NCBI RefSeq assembly: GCF_964204865.1
Contig: NC_135258.1
Location: 21,045,083 to 21,109,082 of the forward strand
DNA: 64,000 bases
Direction of reading: 5' to 3'
Origin: Styela clava
Taxonomy: Eukaryota; Chordata; Ascidiacea; Stolidobranchia; Styelidae
The position numbers and the translations under genes are program-made. Every line of letters begins with the position of its first letter. Position 1 is the first letter of the stretch. The notes under the pieces are model-generated. The model had not been told where the DNA came from. It did not search any database and saw only the letters and a list, made by a program, of their open reading frames with translations. Shown here piece after piece: positions 36,901 through 47,900 of the stretch.

Positions 36901-39817
36901 GAAACATTGGGTTTTTACTGTGTTAGTACTATGATCATCAATTTTATGTAAGTCTCTCTTTACGTGTAAAATTTGACATTGACCAAAATTGATTTTGCAG
37001 TCGACAAATGCTCAAATGGAGATTATCCATGTGAACCTAATTCACAATGCCTCGTCATAGATACAACCACAGGACAACAAGCATGTGTTTGCAAAGAAGG
37101 TTTCTACAAGATCACGGATACTGATGAATCAGGATGTTTTGGTGATAAATTTTTCAAATGAAAAATAGATAATTAGGCTAAAATAGATGATACTTGGGCA
37201 ATTTATACAAATTAGGTTAAAATTAACTCTTACAAGAGAAAATGCAGAAACGTATGAACAGGTGATCAGAATGACTTACATGAAACTTTTGAATATTGAA
37301 ACTGAACTGATATTCCGAAAAACACTATTGTCGATGAGAGATAAAGCCCAAATCGAATTGCATATAAAATTTCCGAAACCAACCGAAACAAATAATTTAA
37401 ATTAATCACTATCATTTTACTAGCTAGAGGAAAATTAGTATGCAACCACGTTTTCTTAGCTTATTTTTAAAATAAGTTTGCTCGGAGCAAAGTCTCTAGC
37501 TGATGGTCGAATAAGTACTGATGAAAGAGTTGAAAACCAAAACAGAGTCCAACATAGTTACGGGTCCCAGTAAGATAAGAAAGATTGGAAAAGACATACC
37601 GGCCTAAACTTCTTATACATATATATGTATTTGTAACATATGTTTTTAGATCCGTGCGACGGTGTGAGTTGTACTGGAGCATCTGAAAGTTGTGTGATTG
37701 ACTTTGGTGGTTCTACACCGACAGGTGTGTGTGTATGCAACGTGAATTTCATAAGGAACTTTGATAATAACTGCGTTGGTAAGTATACACTAATCCAGGG
37801 GTTCCCAAACTTTATTGGCCGCGGGCCAAAATTAGAATCGGAAAGATGTTCGCGGGCCGGAAGAATGTAGCGCCCAAAAGTGGATTCACTTTCATTTGAC
37901 ATTTTTTTGAAACATGTTTGTTTGACTAATAATGGCGCTTAATGTTGTATTCCTTCAGAACTGGAATAGTTCGTTGGCAAAGAAGACAAATCTCTAAAGT
38001 TTGATACTTTTCAATGGAGAAATACGAACACTGCCATTTATCCATGAAACGTTAGTTTTCTGAATCTAGTTTTCGTTAGATTTCTGACATCTTTAAGCTT
38101 TCCTATATGGCTGATACCTAAATTACTGCCTTATGTAATCCTAACTCCGGGACCCATAATTGATATACTGGTATAATTGAATTGTTACGATAAACACGTG
38201 CTTGAACTCTGATAATGACATAAATTAGCGGTATCTAGATCGCAAAAAAGTAGAAATACAATCTGTTGAACACTATTTCACGTGAGCTCGGCGGGCCATT
38301 TTAAATCGTTACGCGGGCCGTATTTGGCCCGCGGGCCGCGGTTTGGGAACCCCTGCACTAATCATTTATTAAATTAAAGCCTATTTAAAATTTTGGACTT
38401 TGGCCATTTTAATGCTGAGTGCAGTACACCATCCGGTTTAATAATTTTTCAACAAATAGGAAAGTTTTATCATTCATAAGAATCAGATGCCACTTTAAAG
38501 TCTGGAGCAACATATTACAGAATCTGGAAGTAAATATGGAGGCACTAAATTGAAGATGAATATTTTCAATAAATGGACGTTATTCGAAAACAGATGACAA
38601 AATGCGATTATTGTTTAATTCACCCATTCGTGTATTAAATATTATTAGAATGTTCATCTGAAGAAATTTTTAACCCAATTTCCAAATACCGATTGGCCGC
38701 TTTTGTAAAGAACTATTTCAGTTATTTTGACTTATTAATATCTTGGTATTGTTTCAGCTGACGTGTGTGCCACATTGTCGTGTACAAACGGTGTTTGCGG
38801 ATTCAATAATCCTCCATCATTTCAACAAGGATGTGTTTGTAATCGTGGCTATGGATTCGAGATTTCTTCCACTACTGTGTGCGAAGGTTGGACTCATATT
38901 CACTTTGAACCTAATTTTCATCAAACGTTTTTTTTTGTAATAAATCTTCATCGACAACTATTTTATACAAATTTTAATACTAAAGAGGAAAAAGTAAATC
39001 ATTCTCTACTGACTGCTTTTCTATGTATACAAAAGTCCAGTTAAATATCAACTTCAAAACATCCTCGTATTCTTAGACTCGTAGTAGTGTGAAATATTGA
39101 GCATACAAATCTTGGTATATCCTTTCCTACTACCAACTGTTGTTTCCACGTATAAATATTTAAAAATATATTTCAGCATGTCCACAAACAAGATGGGAAT
39201 TTCCAAACAGAAGTGCCAGTGATTATATTTTGGTCAATGATCCAGCAGGTTTAAACCAATTAAGTGCAATCACTTTATGTGCGTGGTTGACGCCACCATC
39301 TGGAGAAGATTTGACTGGGCATTTATTCAGTTATGCAACCAGTAGCTCATCCAATAAATTTATATTGAATATACTATCGACCGAGCAGACTGTGTTTCTA
39401 CATTCTTCTGCAAATGGCCTGGAAAGGGCTGACTTTGATCTAAGAATTTCGAAACGAAGTCATTTGTGTTATGTGGTTGCAAGAGAGCTATATTATGTGC
39501 AATTGTTTTTAGACGGCAAACTTTTTGATACAGTCCAGTACGACAGTAATGAAAGCGACCCCGCCGAAACAGGGCAACAGGCAATCATAATCGGTCAAGA
39601 CCAAGACAGTATCGGGGGCGGATTTCAAGCGAATCAAGCTTTTAAGGGAACCATAGAAAATATGTTAGTATACGACAGAGTTCTAACACGCGAGGAGATC
39701 AAGACTATGGCCGCTGACTCCTGCTCCTGCATAACTGATTATTACTTAACTTTGGAAGAAAGCAAGGTGACATCACACGGTGGGGTTGTCCAGGGCACTC
39801 CAGTTCCCTGTACCTGA
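24980..39817 (+). CDS. Secreted CTLD-EGF-pentraxin protein, left copy (17 exons)
   Basis: Exons: 24980-25034, 25164-25280, 26599-26746, 27112-27196, 27507-27654, 27997-28147, 32892-32985, 33817-34003, 34364-34498, 34772-34903, 35429-35557, 36162-36299, 36704-36847, 37001-37141, 37650-37778, 38758-38886, 39177-39817. Phases chain to 900 residues. Order: signal peptide (1-18), Cys-rich EGF-like module (19-57), C-type lectin domain 1 (58-184, WLPSQPDD then NNQDC), domain 2 (185-328, GHPGD in place of QPD), eight EGF-like modules (329-687), pentraxin domain (688-900, with GQDQDSIGGGF resembling the pentraxin calcium site). A secreted, probably calcium-dependent recognition protein; immune or allorecognition use is inferred. 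The start at 24980 is conserved in the other copy; an in-frame ATG at 24959 is not. An LTR retrotransposon sits antisense in the intron within domain 2. Confidence 0.85.
25331..25835. mobile_element. hAT-like non-autonomous element, left arm only
   Basis: A 505-bp element with inverted ends (TAGGCTTACCATACGTCCCG at the left, TAGGGTTACCATATTT reading in from the right) and a perfect 8-bp target duplication CTTATAAT (25323-25330 and 25836-25843). The interior ends are rich in GTCCCGC repeats. The right arm near 53437-53450 has a single uninterrupted CTTATAAT-containing site, so insertion followed the duplication. No transposase. Confidence 0.85.
26825..26890. repeat. AATA-type low-complexity tract
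   Basis: Irregular AATAAT/AAAAT repeats in the intron after the first C-type lectin exon. Confidence 0.6.
28184..28426 (-). repeat. 3' LTR of the Ty3/gypsy element
   Basis: 243 bp; carries one extra AGCACAAT unit compared with the 5' LTR and one A/G difference. Flanked on its outer side by target duplication GCATG. Confidence 0.93.
28577..31192 (-). CDS. pol: Retrotransposon pol: reverse transcriptase, RNase H, integrase
   Basis: An open frame of 871 codons from its first ATG. Reverse transcriptase shows the FDV aspartate (about 99), LPFGLNMSSEIFQ (about 131-143) and IADD (159-162) in place of the usual YxDD. RNase H begins at LQVDSSKDGLGAVL (D314). Integrase has the zinc-binding HLGY...C..C region (H524/H527, C557/C560) and a D588, D640, E676 catalytic triad with 35 residues between the last two. 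There is no envelope frame. The frame is +1 relative to the upstream gag-protease frame and overlaps its last 65 bases. The annotated ATG is unlikely to be used; expression presumably comes by frameshifting from gag. All catalytic residues looked for are present. Confidence 0.92.
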   Translation of the reverse strand: MILIFNLEFYLVEISPIALQDRVKSELDNLVKRGILIPVDEPTDWVSQMAVTEKPNKKLRICIDPQPLNAALKREHYRLPVLDDVLHKLRNAKVFTKFDVKEAYWHVILDEESSKLTTMITPFSRYRWARLPFGLNMSSEIFQKRLNEALFRLKGVITIADDIIVIGCGDTKSEAEADLRENTRNLQIRCRTKNIKLNDTKARIMKEEITFMGHKITTSGIEPDPAKTEAIVKMSSLKDVSDVKRFCGMIQYLSRFLPNLASDLEPIRNLTRKNVKWLWDEKCEEAFQLVKRKITKSPVLAYYDPNLDLVLQVDSSKDGLGAVLMQNEKPIEYASRGLSKSERNWAQIEKETLSVVFGLERFNQYTYGRKVIIHNDHKPLETILSKPLSQAPRRLQTLMMRLNRYNIQFKYMPGKSLLIADTLSRNFIENSKHFPHILKVDALEQIPDERIEDVKQAMMKDGESMKLLRYIKHGWPEHKYDLPDCVKPYFSIRDTLSYQDDIILKGERIWIPKSMRNEIKQQLHFSHLGYASMMRRARETVFWIGMSKEIEQIANNCFSCQQTKPNNQKEPLLQHNEGSVPWEKVGIDLCEYKGKNYLITVDYFSSFFEVDVMTTTTNQIIICLKRHFARHGIPKMLISDCGRNLNSSEFEKFMRDWRIQHVTSSPGHQQANGKAESSVKIFKNMLKRTANTNEDQFLALLEIRNTPRQDLNSSPSKMLFCRSTRSIIPTIMKPNENYDSKRLRRKHSVKKSYDKSTRPMRELELGEAVYFQHPERKGWNRGTIVKRIATRSYIVKSKNGVTYRRNRVHIRPDESCNIERYEPSIPFLSDYTPNNLPVANDNSRPLISNDVPTRPRRNRKPPIWMEDYVTQ
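31128..32414 (-). CDS. gag: Retrotransposon gag with zinc knuckles and aspartic protease
   Basis: 428 codons. A capsid-like N-terminal region is followed by two CCHC-type zinc knuckles (about 216-250, the second being CX2CX4HX4C) and a retropepsin active site DSA (D303) in FQIDSAADVN. The first base of the ATG is the last base of the 5' LTR, so the start overlaps the primer-binding site and the leader lies wholly inside the LTR. The frame stops at 31128-31130 within what looks like the protease-RT linker; family-like sequence continues in the next frame. Confidence 0.9.
   Translation of the reverse strand: MVAAVSEIRLPSTLDLHDENLSETFKKWKRQIDIFMLASGSTSKSKEEQKAIILYCAGSQMIEAAEHFVYSDTEDENDPKVLLQKMAEHCNPRKNEVMETFRFFNIQYKDNFDTFLVELRSKADSCNFENKDRMIRDKIAFSVSGKLQEILLRETDLNMSKAIKICQTYEMSEKQATEIRASSESEQRILSTKNRQYRNTNRAPKNKRIPNAYQECKFCGRRHKFGISFCPAYGKTCHSCNGRNHFRVKCRNASYVRQMKKHDQNEETLEEGHQRVQNINNVNSSRITALMEVNNYEVRFQIDSAADVNTICEKYVRKDQIRPTTDNLVMWNKTKMKPLGEAILKVKNPRSDEVAEVRFTVVKNNFNCLLGLMTIQEMGLITINSDKFIANVDLPQTLGNLGIAKLKVDPDFQPRVLPCRNIPNSSPR
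32414..32648 (-). repeat. 5' LTR of the Ty3/gypsy element
   Basis: 235 bp, carrying the element's promoter by position. Almost identical to the 3' LTR. The outer flank is target duplication GCATG at 32649-32653. Confidence 0.93.
33101..33160. repeat. AATAAA-rich low-complexity tract
   Basis: Irregular AATAAAAT repeats in an intron of the left lectin gene; the right arm has no such tract. Confidence 0.6.
33420..33650. mobile_element. MITE with long inverted ends (GATGGCGGACACCGGAACG family), left arm only
   Basis: About 230 bp. The left end has GATGGTGGACACCAGAACGT then AGTATGTGTACCAGGTTAGG. The right end is the imperfect complement: GTACACATAGGC-, TACGTTCCGGTGTCCGCC and TTCACATACTTCGG-like blocks. 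The corresponding right-arm intron lacks it, so it entered after the duplication. No coding sequence. Confidence 0.7.
37796..38355. mobile_element. hAT-like non-autonomous element, left arm only
   Basis: A 560-bp element with inverted ends CAGGGGTTCCCAAAC and a perfect 8-bp target duplication CACTAATC (37788-37795 and 38356-38363). The ends include GCGGGCC-rich segments. It begins only 17 bases inside the intron after exon 37650-37778, leaving the GTAAGT donor intact. The matching right-arm intron lacks it. Confidence 0.88.
39178..39817 (+). other. Pentraxin domain exon, left copy
   Basis: The last exon encodes one whole domain of about 213 residues. Seen: TLCAWL near the start, RSHLCYVV in the position of the pentraxin HxCxxW signature (the tryptophan is not kept), GQDQDSIGGGF, and GTIENMLVYDRVLTREEI near the end, as in pentraxins. 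The C-terminal half is nearly identical to the right copy, whereas a patch around 39296-39390 differs strongly. Confidence 0.75.
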
Positions 39818-40265
39818 ATGAATTGATTCAAATCCAAATTGAGTTGATGGGTTTTATTTTATAATCTGTGATAGATTGAATGATATCAATTTAAAATTTC
39901 AGTTTTTCAATTTATTTACACTTTCATTATTGTGTTTTGCCCAAACTTTTTGATGTGACTTTACCTAATAATTCATACTCGAGACTAAAATTACATTGGC
40001 TGGCAGCAGTATCAACATTCGAAATTACGAATATTTGTCAGTGGCACTCACTTGGCTCGAATATTTTAACAAAGTTATCACCGTAGTTCTAATGAATTTT
40101 TTGTCATGTAGATATTATGTTTATATATGAAAATTTTTGAATATTGAATCTTATTTCGGTGACGTCTGACGTGATAGTTGACAATATCTTTCAGAATTAA
40201 GAAGAAACTGATTATATCGTGAAATTATAAATATTTATGATTCAATATGTTTGTTTGATATATAA

Positions 40266-41517
40266 AATTTATTTATCCTCGTGGCGTTAGAGAGGAGTGT
40301 TGCTTGCCGAGATGCGAGTTTACACGCATATGAGGTTCATCAGGGCCGGCCTAAACTATTTCGGAGCTTTATGCAAAACAGAATGCGCGGAGCCCAGTTT
40401 CCATGAATAAGGATAATAACTGAAAATTCAGACTCGGAAAGAAGAAGCCTTTATTTTTTTATTAACCTATTATGAGCCTTGTTTTACGAGCTTCGTGTGT
40501 CGGAATAAACACGCTGAATTGAACATGATTCTAATTTATAATACTTGAATTTAATATTTTTCACCTGTTGGAGGGTGAGGTGTGGTTGACATCTTTAATT
40601 AATTTAGAAGTTATTGCTCAATTTTATATAAACCTATGTTTTTTAAATGTGTATTCACTGTTCCAGTGGCCAACGTACACTTTTTTACGTTTTTAACTTT
40701 ATCCCAAGTTGTTGTTCGTTCCTGATGCATGGACATGATGGTGGAGTATTTAAAATACAAACCGTGCAGCGAGATTAGAAATGCGGCTGGAAGTGTGATG
40801 AATAAAAATGTTGATTTGAAACAAATACCCCATTTTACAGGCGCCAATACCACTCCTAAAATAAGTCCCGAAAATTTAGCAATGGTAAAGTATAGGGAGA
40901 ATAGAGGTCGGGGAAAGGTCCATAGCTCCGTGGGATATATTAGAAGTCTTTTCTAGAGTATTTTCTGGCGAAAACCTTGTTTGAACCAACTTCAGAACTT
41001 GGCATTACAACCTGCAAATTCTATGAAGCGAAACAACTATTAGTCATCAATTTATTTCGATCTAGCTCACAAAATGCTCTAATAAACATTAAACTCGTAC
41101 CGTATATTATATAGATCTTGTAAATAGTGCTATGCTCCATATTTAAAACCAATTTTCACCAAACCAGTGAAGCAATACAATTTAGCTTCGCAGAATTATA
41201 GGAATTTGGTTAGTAAGAGAATATTCTGCGAAATTGCTATTAGATGCGCAGGCTCATTTAGTATAACACTGGTACCATACAGAAATTAACCTGTCCATAT
41301 TAAGTCACACAAATGCACACTCGTGAATCTTTTATTATTCGGTATATCATCTCAAACGTCAAAAACATCCACAAATGTATCGAAAGTTGTGTATAGCATG
41401 GAATTCTATATTTATCTTCCGACGATAGCGAGCAAATGAAAATCGTGAAATTTTAACGTCTCTCATTTGTTGCGATCTGCAAATTGGTGCAAATGGTGTT
41501 TGAAGTGCCATACGGAG
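40266..41517. other. Central spacer of the inverted duplication
   Basis: About 1.25 kb of sequence not paired between the arms. It holds no recognisable gene: the open frame at 40729-40956 has no known motif and is probably chance. The 3' UTRs of the two converging lectin genes end in or near this spacer. Confidence 0.55.
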
Positions 41518-41984
41518 AAATAAATTTGACATTTCAAACATACATATTGAATCATAAAAATAATATATCCACAATATAATCAGTTACTTCTTAACTCTGA
41601 AAGATATTGTCAACTACATCACCGAAATACTCTTTAATATTCAGGATTTTTCAAAAACCTAATATATACATGACAAAAAATTCATTAGAACTACAATGAT
41701 GAATTTTGTCCAAATATTTGAGTCAGGTGCGTTCCACTGACAAATATTGGTAATTTGAATGTTGATACTTCTGTCAGCCAATGTAAAATTAGTCTCGAGT
41801 ATAACATTGAATTATTGGTTTAAGTAAGTCACATGTCCAACAAAAAGCTTCGGGCAAAACACAATAGTGAAAGTATCTTGTATAAAATAAAAAAATAAAA
41901 ATTTGGAATGATATATATGCATTCGATCTATCACAGATTATACAATAAAATCCATCAACTCAATTTGGATTTGAATCAATTCAT

Positions 41985-44900
41985 TCAGGTACAGGAAACT
42001 GGAGTGCCCTGTATAACTCCACCGTGTGATGTCACCTTACTTTGTTCCAAAGTTAAGTAATAATCAGTTATGCAAGAGCAGGAATCAGCGGCCATAGTCT
42101 TGATCTCTTCGCGTTTTAGAACTCTGTCGTATACTAATAGATTTTCTATGGTTCCCTCAAAAGCCTGATTTGCTTCAAATCCGCCCCCGATACTGTCTTG
42201 GTCTTGACCGATTATGATTGCCTGTTGCCCTGTTTCCGCGGGGTCGCTTTCATTACTGTCGTATTGGACTGTATCAAAAAGTTTGCCGTCTAAATACAAT
42301 TGCACATAATATAGCTCTCTTGCAACCACATAACACAAATGACTTCGTTTCGAAATTCTTAGATCAAAGTCAACCCTTTCCAGGCCATTTGCAGTAGAAT
42401 GTAGAAACACAGTCTGCCTAGACGATTTTATTTGCACCATAAATTTATCGTTTGATCTACTGGTTGCATGACTGAATAAAGATCCTTCTAAAAAACTCAT
42501 TCCAGACGGTGGGGTCAACCACGCACATAAAGTCAGTGCATTCAACTGTTTCAAACCTTCTGGATCATTGACTTTTATATAATCATTGACACTCCTGCTT
42601 GGGAATTCCCATTTTGTTTGTGGACATGCTGAAATATTGATAAATATTTATACGTTAGAATCGTGGTTCTCAAAATGGGCGTCGCTACGCACAAGTGATA
42701 TAGTAAGAAATTTTGATTCTAAAAATGTAACGAATTTTTTGATTTTCTTGGATAACGATTATCTTTCCGGAGTTATAAAAAACGTTATATATACACTGTC
42801 ATCCCCTCTGCGACTTTTTGACGTGGCCTTAATAAAGGCAAAATATCGCTCTCGGATAAATGTTCAGACGGTTCAATGACAATTGTAAAAAAAAAAAAAG
42901 TACACCCATCGCATTAACTGCGATTTCCCTGCCTTTCGTCAAATTTTGTTTGTTCGTTTAAATAAAACTCTTTGCAAAAAAGGTCTTTTATTGAAAGGTA
43001 TCGAGACATTTTTCACGGGGAGTCGAAACTAGGGCATATTTTTCGTAGGGCGTCACAACAAAAGTGAAGTTTGAAAACCACTGCGTTAGAAACAACAGTT
43101 GGGAGTAGGAAAGAATATACCAAGATTTGTGTGCTCAATATTTCACCATACCGAGGGTCTGAGAATGCGAAATGTTTTGAAGTTTATAATCAACTTGACT
43201 TTGTCTACGAGCTGTCAGTATATATAGAGAATGATTAACTTTAATCTCCTTAGTATCAAAATTTGCATAAAATCGTTGACGATGAAGATATATCTAGATG
43301 ATTTTTTACAGAGAAAATAAAACATTTGATAGCAAATAAGTTCAAAGTGAATATGAGTCCAACCTTCGCACACAGTAGTGGAAGAAATCTTGAATCCAAA
43401 TCCACGTTTACAAACACATCCTTGTGAAAATGATGGAGGTTTATTGAATCCGCAAACACCGTTAGTACATGTTAATGTGACACATGCGTCAGCTGAAACA
43501 ACACCAAGATATTAATTCAAGTTAAAATAACTGAAATAGATCTTTGAAAAACCACCAATCGATATTTGGAAGTTGGAGCATAAATAAAAATTTCTTCAGA
43601 TGAGCATTCTGAAAATATTTACTACACGATTGGAAGGATTGAAAAATAATCGCATTTTGTCATCTGTTTTTGAATAACGACCATTTTTTCAAAATATACA
43701 TCTTCAATTTATTGCTTCCAGATTTACTTCTAGATTCTGTAATATGCTGCTCAAGATTATAACGTGGCATCTGATTTTTACAAGTGCTGAAACTTTCCAA
43801 TGTGTTGAAAAACTACTAAACCGGAATAACGGATGGTGTACTGCCGTAAACATTAAACATGGCCAGAGTCCAAAATTTTAAATAAGCCTTAATTTATTCA
43901 TTGTTTCAGTGTAATTAATAACTACTGTATACTTACCAACGCAGTTATTTTCAAAGTTCCTAATGTAATTCACGTTGCATACACACACACCTGCCGGTGT
44001 AGCCCCACCAAAGTCAATCACACAACTCTCAGATGCTCCAGTACAACTCACACCGTCGCACGGATCTAAAAGCATATGTTACAAATACATATATATACGA
44101 AATTTAGGCTAGTATGTCTTTTCCAAATTTTTCTGGGCTTACTGGGACCTGTAACTAGGTTGAACTCTTCAACTCTTTCATCAGTACTTATTCGACTTTC
44201 AGTTACAGACTTTGCTCCGAGCAAACTTATTTGAAAAAATAAGCTAAAAAAACGTAGTTGCATAATAATTTTGCTCTAGCTAATGAAATGATAGTAATTA
44301 ATTTGAATTATTTGATTCGGGCTTTATCTCTCGTCGAGAATAGGGTGCTTTGTCATTCAAAAAGTGTTTTTAGGAATATCAGTTCAAATTCCAATATTCA
44401 AAAGCTTCATATAAGTCATTCTAATCATCTGTTCACACGTTTCTGAATTTTCTCTTGTTTGAAAGAGCGGAGTAAGAAAATACCATATTATTTTTCACTC
44501 TTAGGTTCAGGTATAATTTGTACAAATCCCCAAGTATCATCTATTTTTGACTAATTATCTAATGTTCATTTTAATTTATCACCAAAACATCCTGATTCAT
44601 CAGTATCGGCGATCTTGTAGAATCCTTCTTTGCAAACACATGCTTGTTTCCCTGTGGCTCTGTTTATGACGAGGCATTGTGAATTAGGTTCACATGGAAG
44701 ATCTCCATTTGAGCATTTGTCGGCTGCAAAATCAACTTTTAGTCAATGTCACATGTAGAGAAAGACTTATATAATATTTATGATCATAAGGTTAATACAC
44801 TAAAAACCCAATGTTTTGATTCCAAACCCAAAGTAAATTATAACAAATACAAGTAGTGGAAAGTCTTACTGATACATCCACCAGTGGCAGCAGTCGTAAG

Positions 44901-47900
44901 CGTAATAGTATTCGTCGGACATGTGCAAACACCTTTTGGTAGAGAAATATCACTCACATCTACAACACAAATTGCACCTGTTCCACATGTGATGAGTGAA
45001 TTGTCACATGGATCTGTTTGTTGAAAAAAATTAAAGACTTGAAATCGAACTTTAAATATCCATAGCAAGAGCGTAGCCAGCCCAAAATTGGAAGAGGGGA
45101 GAGCAAATGTTTTTGTATAATGACGTAATACGACGCTTACCCGTGCATTTTGCTCCGAGCAAGGCTAGATAAAGGCAGCCACTGATATATAAAAACATCA
45201 TAATATCTTGAGGAATCTCTCCGCAGACTTACTTTGCTTTCGAAGTTATCCAAGGTATACATGCGCGCATTTTCATCCATCTCGGTTGGTTGATTTGGTG
45301 GAAGGATTATTGATAGCAGGACAGGAAATGTTAGTTTTTAGAATAGAGTAAAATGGTGTTGGAAAAGGCTTAACAATTCATGTCTCACTGCATGGTCCCT
45401 CAGCTGACGAGATATTGGTATCTCTTTATCGCGGTAATAAAATGCAAAGGAAAATGTCAAGCAAATTTTGTTTGTCGATTTACATTTTTCTCTGATTATA
45501 AGCACAAAGTGTTCCGATTAAAGTAAAGACAAACAAAATAGTACCAAAACATTCCGTCGTGCTTCCAGTTACGTAGTAGTATCTTTCGTCACATAAGCAT
45601 TCACCCGATGCCGTACTGGGGTTTGTTATACAACATTTGGTATTTGCTCCACAGTTAAGTCCTCCTGTTGCGCATGGATTTTCTGAAAATCAATATCGAC
45701 ATCTTTAATTCAATAAATTATTTAAAAATGATACTAAATTTAAAACAACTACAGATTGTCTGAATTTTGAATCTAAAAATGAAGAAAAAATAAATAAATC
45801 ACAAGGTCTATTCTTTACGTAAATAGAAAACTACACATTTTGTACTAAATAGATACTTGAAAGAAATGAAATAAACTATCGTCATCTTCAATCACATTCC
45901 CCGAGATAATCCAACCCTGAAGGTTAGAAGAAATCGAGCTAGCTCTATACTAAAAAGCACGTCTCTGCTCGTCTGCGTACGAGATCGGAGTCAGCGATGT
46001 ATTTTCTTTACAATGGGTTAATGAATGAATATTCATGCTTTTGTGGCACAATCATCAACGATTATTTCGTGTTCGACAACGCTATCTCATTTTAAATGAC
46101 GATATGATATTTTTTTCATTCAGTATTGCCATTTTCCAATTATTCGACATTGATAAATTTCGCATTGATTATTTAAAGTACAAAGCTGTATGAACTCACA
46201 ATATTATTTGAGAATTCGTATATTCAACTCGATTAATATACTCACGAACACATGCTCCTGCCGTTGCAGGATTGGGTATATGATTGTCCAGACATATACA
46301 TTTGTCTTGGTATGTGTCAACATTCCGAACGCAAATTGCGTTGCTCCCACAACTTGGGGCAGAACACGAAGGATCTAAAGAAAAGACCAGCAACTGAATT
46401 AACCATCACGTTGATATAACACAAACAATTTCATGAATATTCGATAGATATTTGGTTATCTTCATAAAGAGACCATGCACATGATGGTTCAGATCCATGC
46501 CAAGGCATCCTTATCTGAGGCCCGCATCACAGTTGTTGTTATAGGTAACAATTGGTAGTTTACCGCAACCAAAAATCGCATTTGCTGTTGTTTCGTCATA
46601 AAAATAATTAGAATGATCTTTTGGCATATTGTTAAATTACTAACATCATTGTATTGACTAGTGCAGGGGTCGGCAACCCCTGGCACGCGTGCCAATTGTG
46701 GTACGCGGGAGGATTTCTCATGGCACGCCAAGCGATTTGAGCCATATTCAGATATTTATTTTCGTAGTGCGACAAACATTCTACAACTGAACAAAAAATA
46801 ACAAATCGAAAAATTCATTGGAAAGAAATGCAATATTTGACTGCAATCGACGAGAGGCCGAAGTCTGTATCCAAAATCGGTGTAGATAAGCGTGTGCAGT
46901 CGATCATCCCCCTCCTTTCAAATTTTTGAAAAATTGAAAAAGTCGCAAATACCGCGTGCGATCGCTTTTTGCTAATATTCTTGATTATTTTTGTCAGCGT
47001 GACGTGTTATTTAGGCCGTAAACACTTTTAGTTGGTGTTTATTCTCCATGAATCACAACAATTATTCCACGACAACGATAATAATTATTTTATTTTTGCC
47101 CAGAATTGAAATTCGCTGAGAGTTATTATACAATCAATCGAAACTGAATACAATTCGCCATTAGGCATGTTTATCTCGTATTTTTACATCAAAAGATTGA
47201 GTAGTATTTCAGACTAATAATGTTTATATATTGACGCAAGAAGACGTAACCGCAAGTTACAAAATTATATCAATATGGAAGAAAGTTTTAGATTCTCGTA
47301 GCTGTTTCATAAGGGAATGGAAATTTTTGATTTTGAAACACCCCCTTTCGAAAATCCTTACTGCGCGCCTGGCTGATTTTCATCATTTCACCGTGAGCTA
47401 CATGCAGCCCCAACAAAAACGATGAAATAAAGGTCCGTTGTATGTGCACCAAGATGGCGGACACCGGAAAGTAGAATGTGTACCAGGTTTGGGTTAGGGC
47501 ATATTTTATTTCCAATTTTCCTTATTTCAGTTCTATTACGAGTTTGGGGACTAGCCAAAGGATTCCCGTAGTATTTGTACCTGAAATTATGGCCTAACCC
47601 TAACCTGGTACACACACTACGTTCCGGTGTCCGCCATCTTGGTGCACATACTACGGAAGTACCAAAATAAATTTTATCTTCTTTAGTATTTATCGCGATT
47701 TCATTGTTTCTGGCTACAAAACTAATCGAGAGTGGCCTTAATACCTATTACTTAAGTCGTGCAAAGACAGGAAATGCCGTATGCCGAAATCTCCCGTAAG
47801 CTAGTTTCCATGCACGTTATCCAATAAAACGAATAGGTTTCTCATCCGCTTACTATTCAAATCAGGTAGTTGGCTATGCAAACCATACACATAAAAATGT

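Larger units (their letters stand above)
22880..40265 (+). repeat. Left arm of a giant inverted duplication
   Basis: This arm matches the reverse complement of 41518-56727 across exons, introns and about 2 kb upstream of the gene. Outer anchors are TTTGTATTCTA near 22888 against its complement near 56715, and TGGTGGTGGCC near 23178 against its complement near 56293. The inner limit is near GATTCAATATGTTTGTTTGA (40243-40262), whose complement lies near 41520-41552. Insertions private to this arm are a MITE fragment at 23240-23325, a hAT-like element at 25331-25835, an LTR retrotransposon at 28184-32648, a MITE at 33420-33650 and a hAT-like element at 37796-38355. Confidence 0.9.

Noticed and set aside
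40729..40956. 75-codon open frame in the palindrome spacer, considered as a gene between the arms.
   Set aside because: No recognised motif, an overlapping minus-strand frame of similar length, and no splice chain; probably chance.
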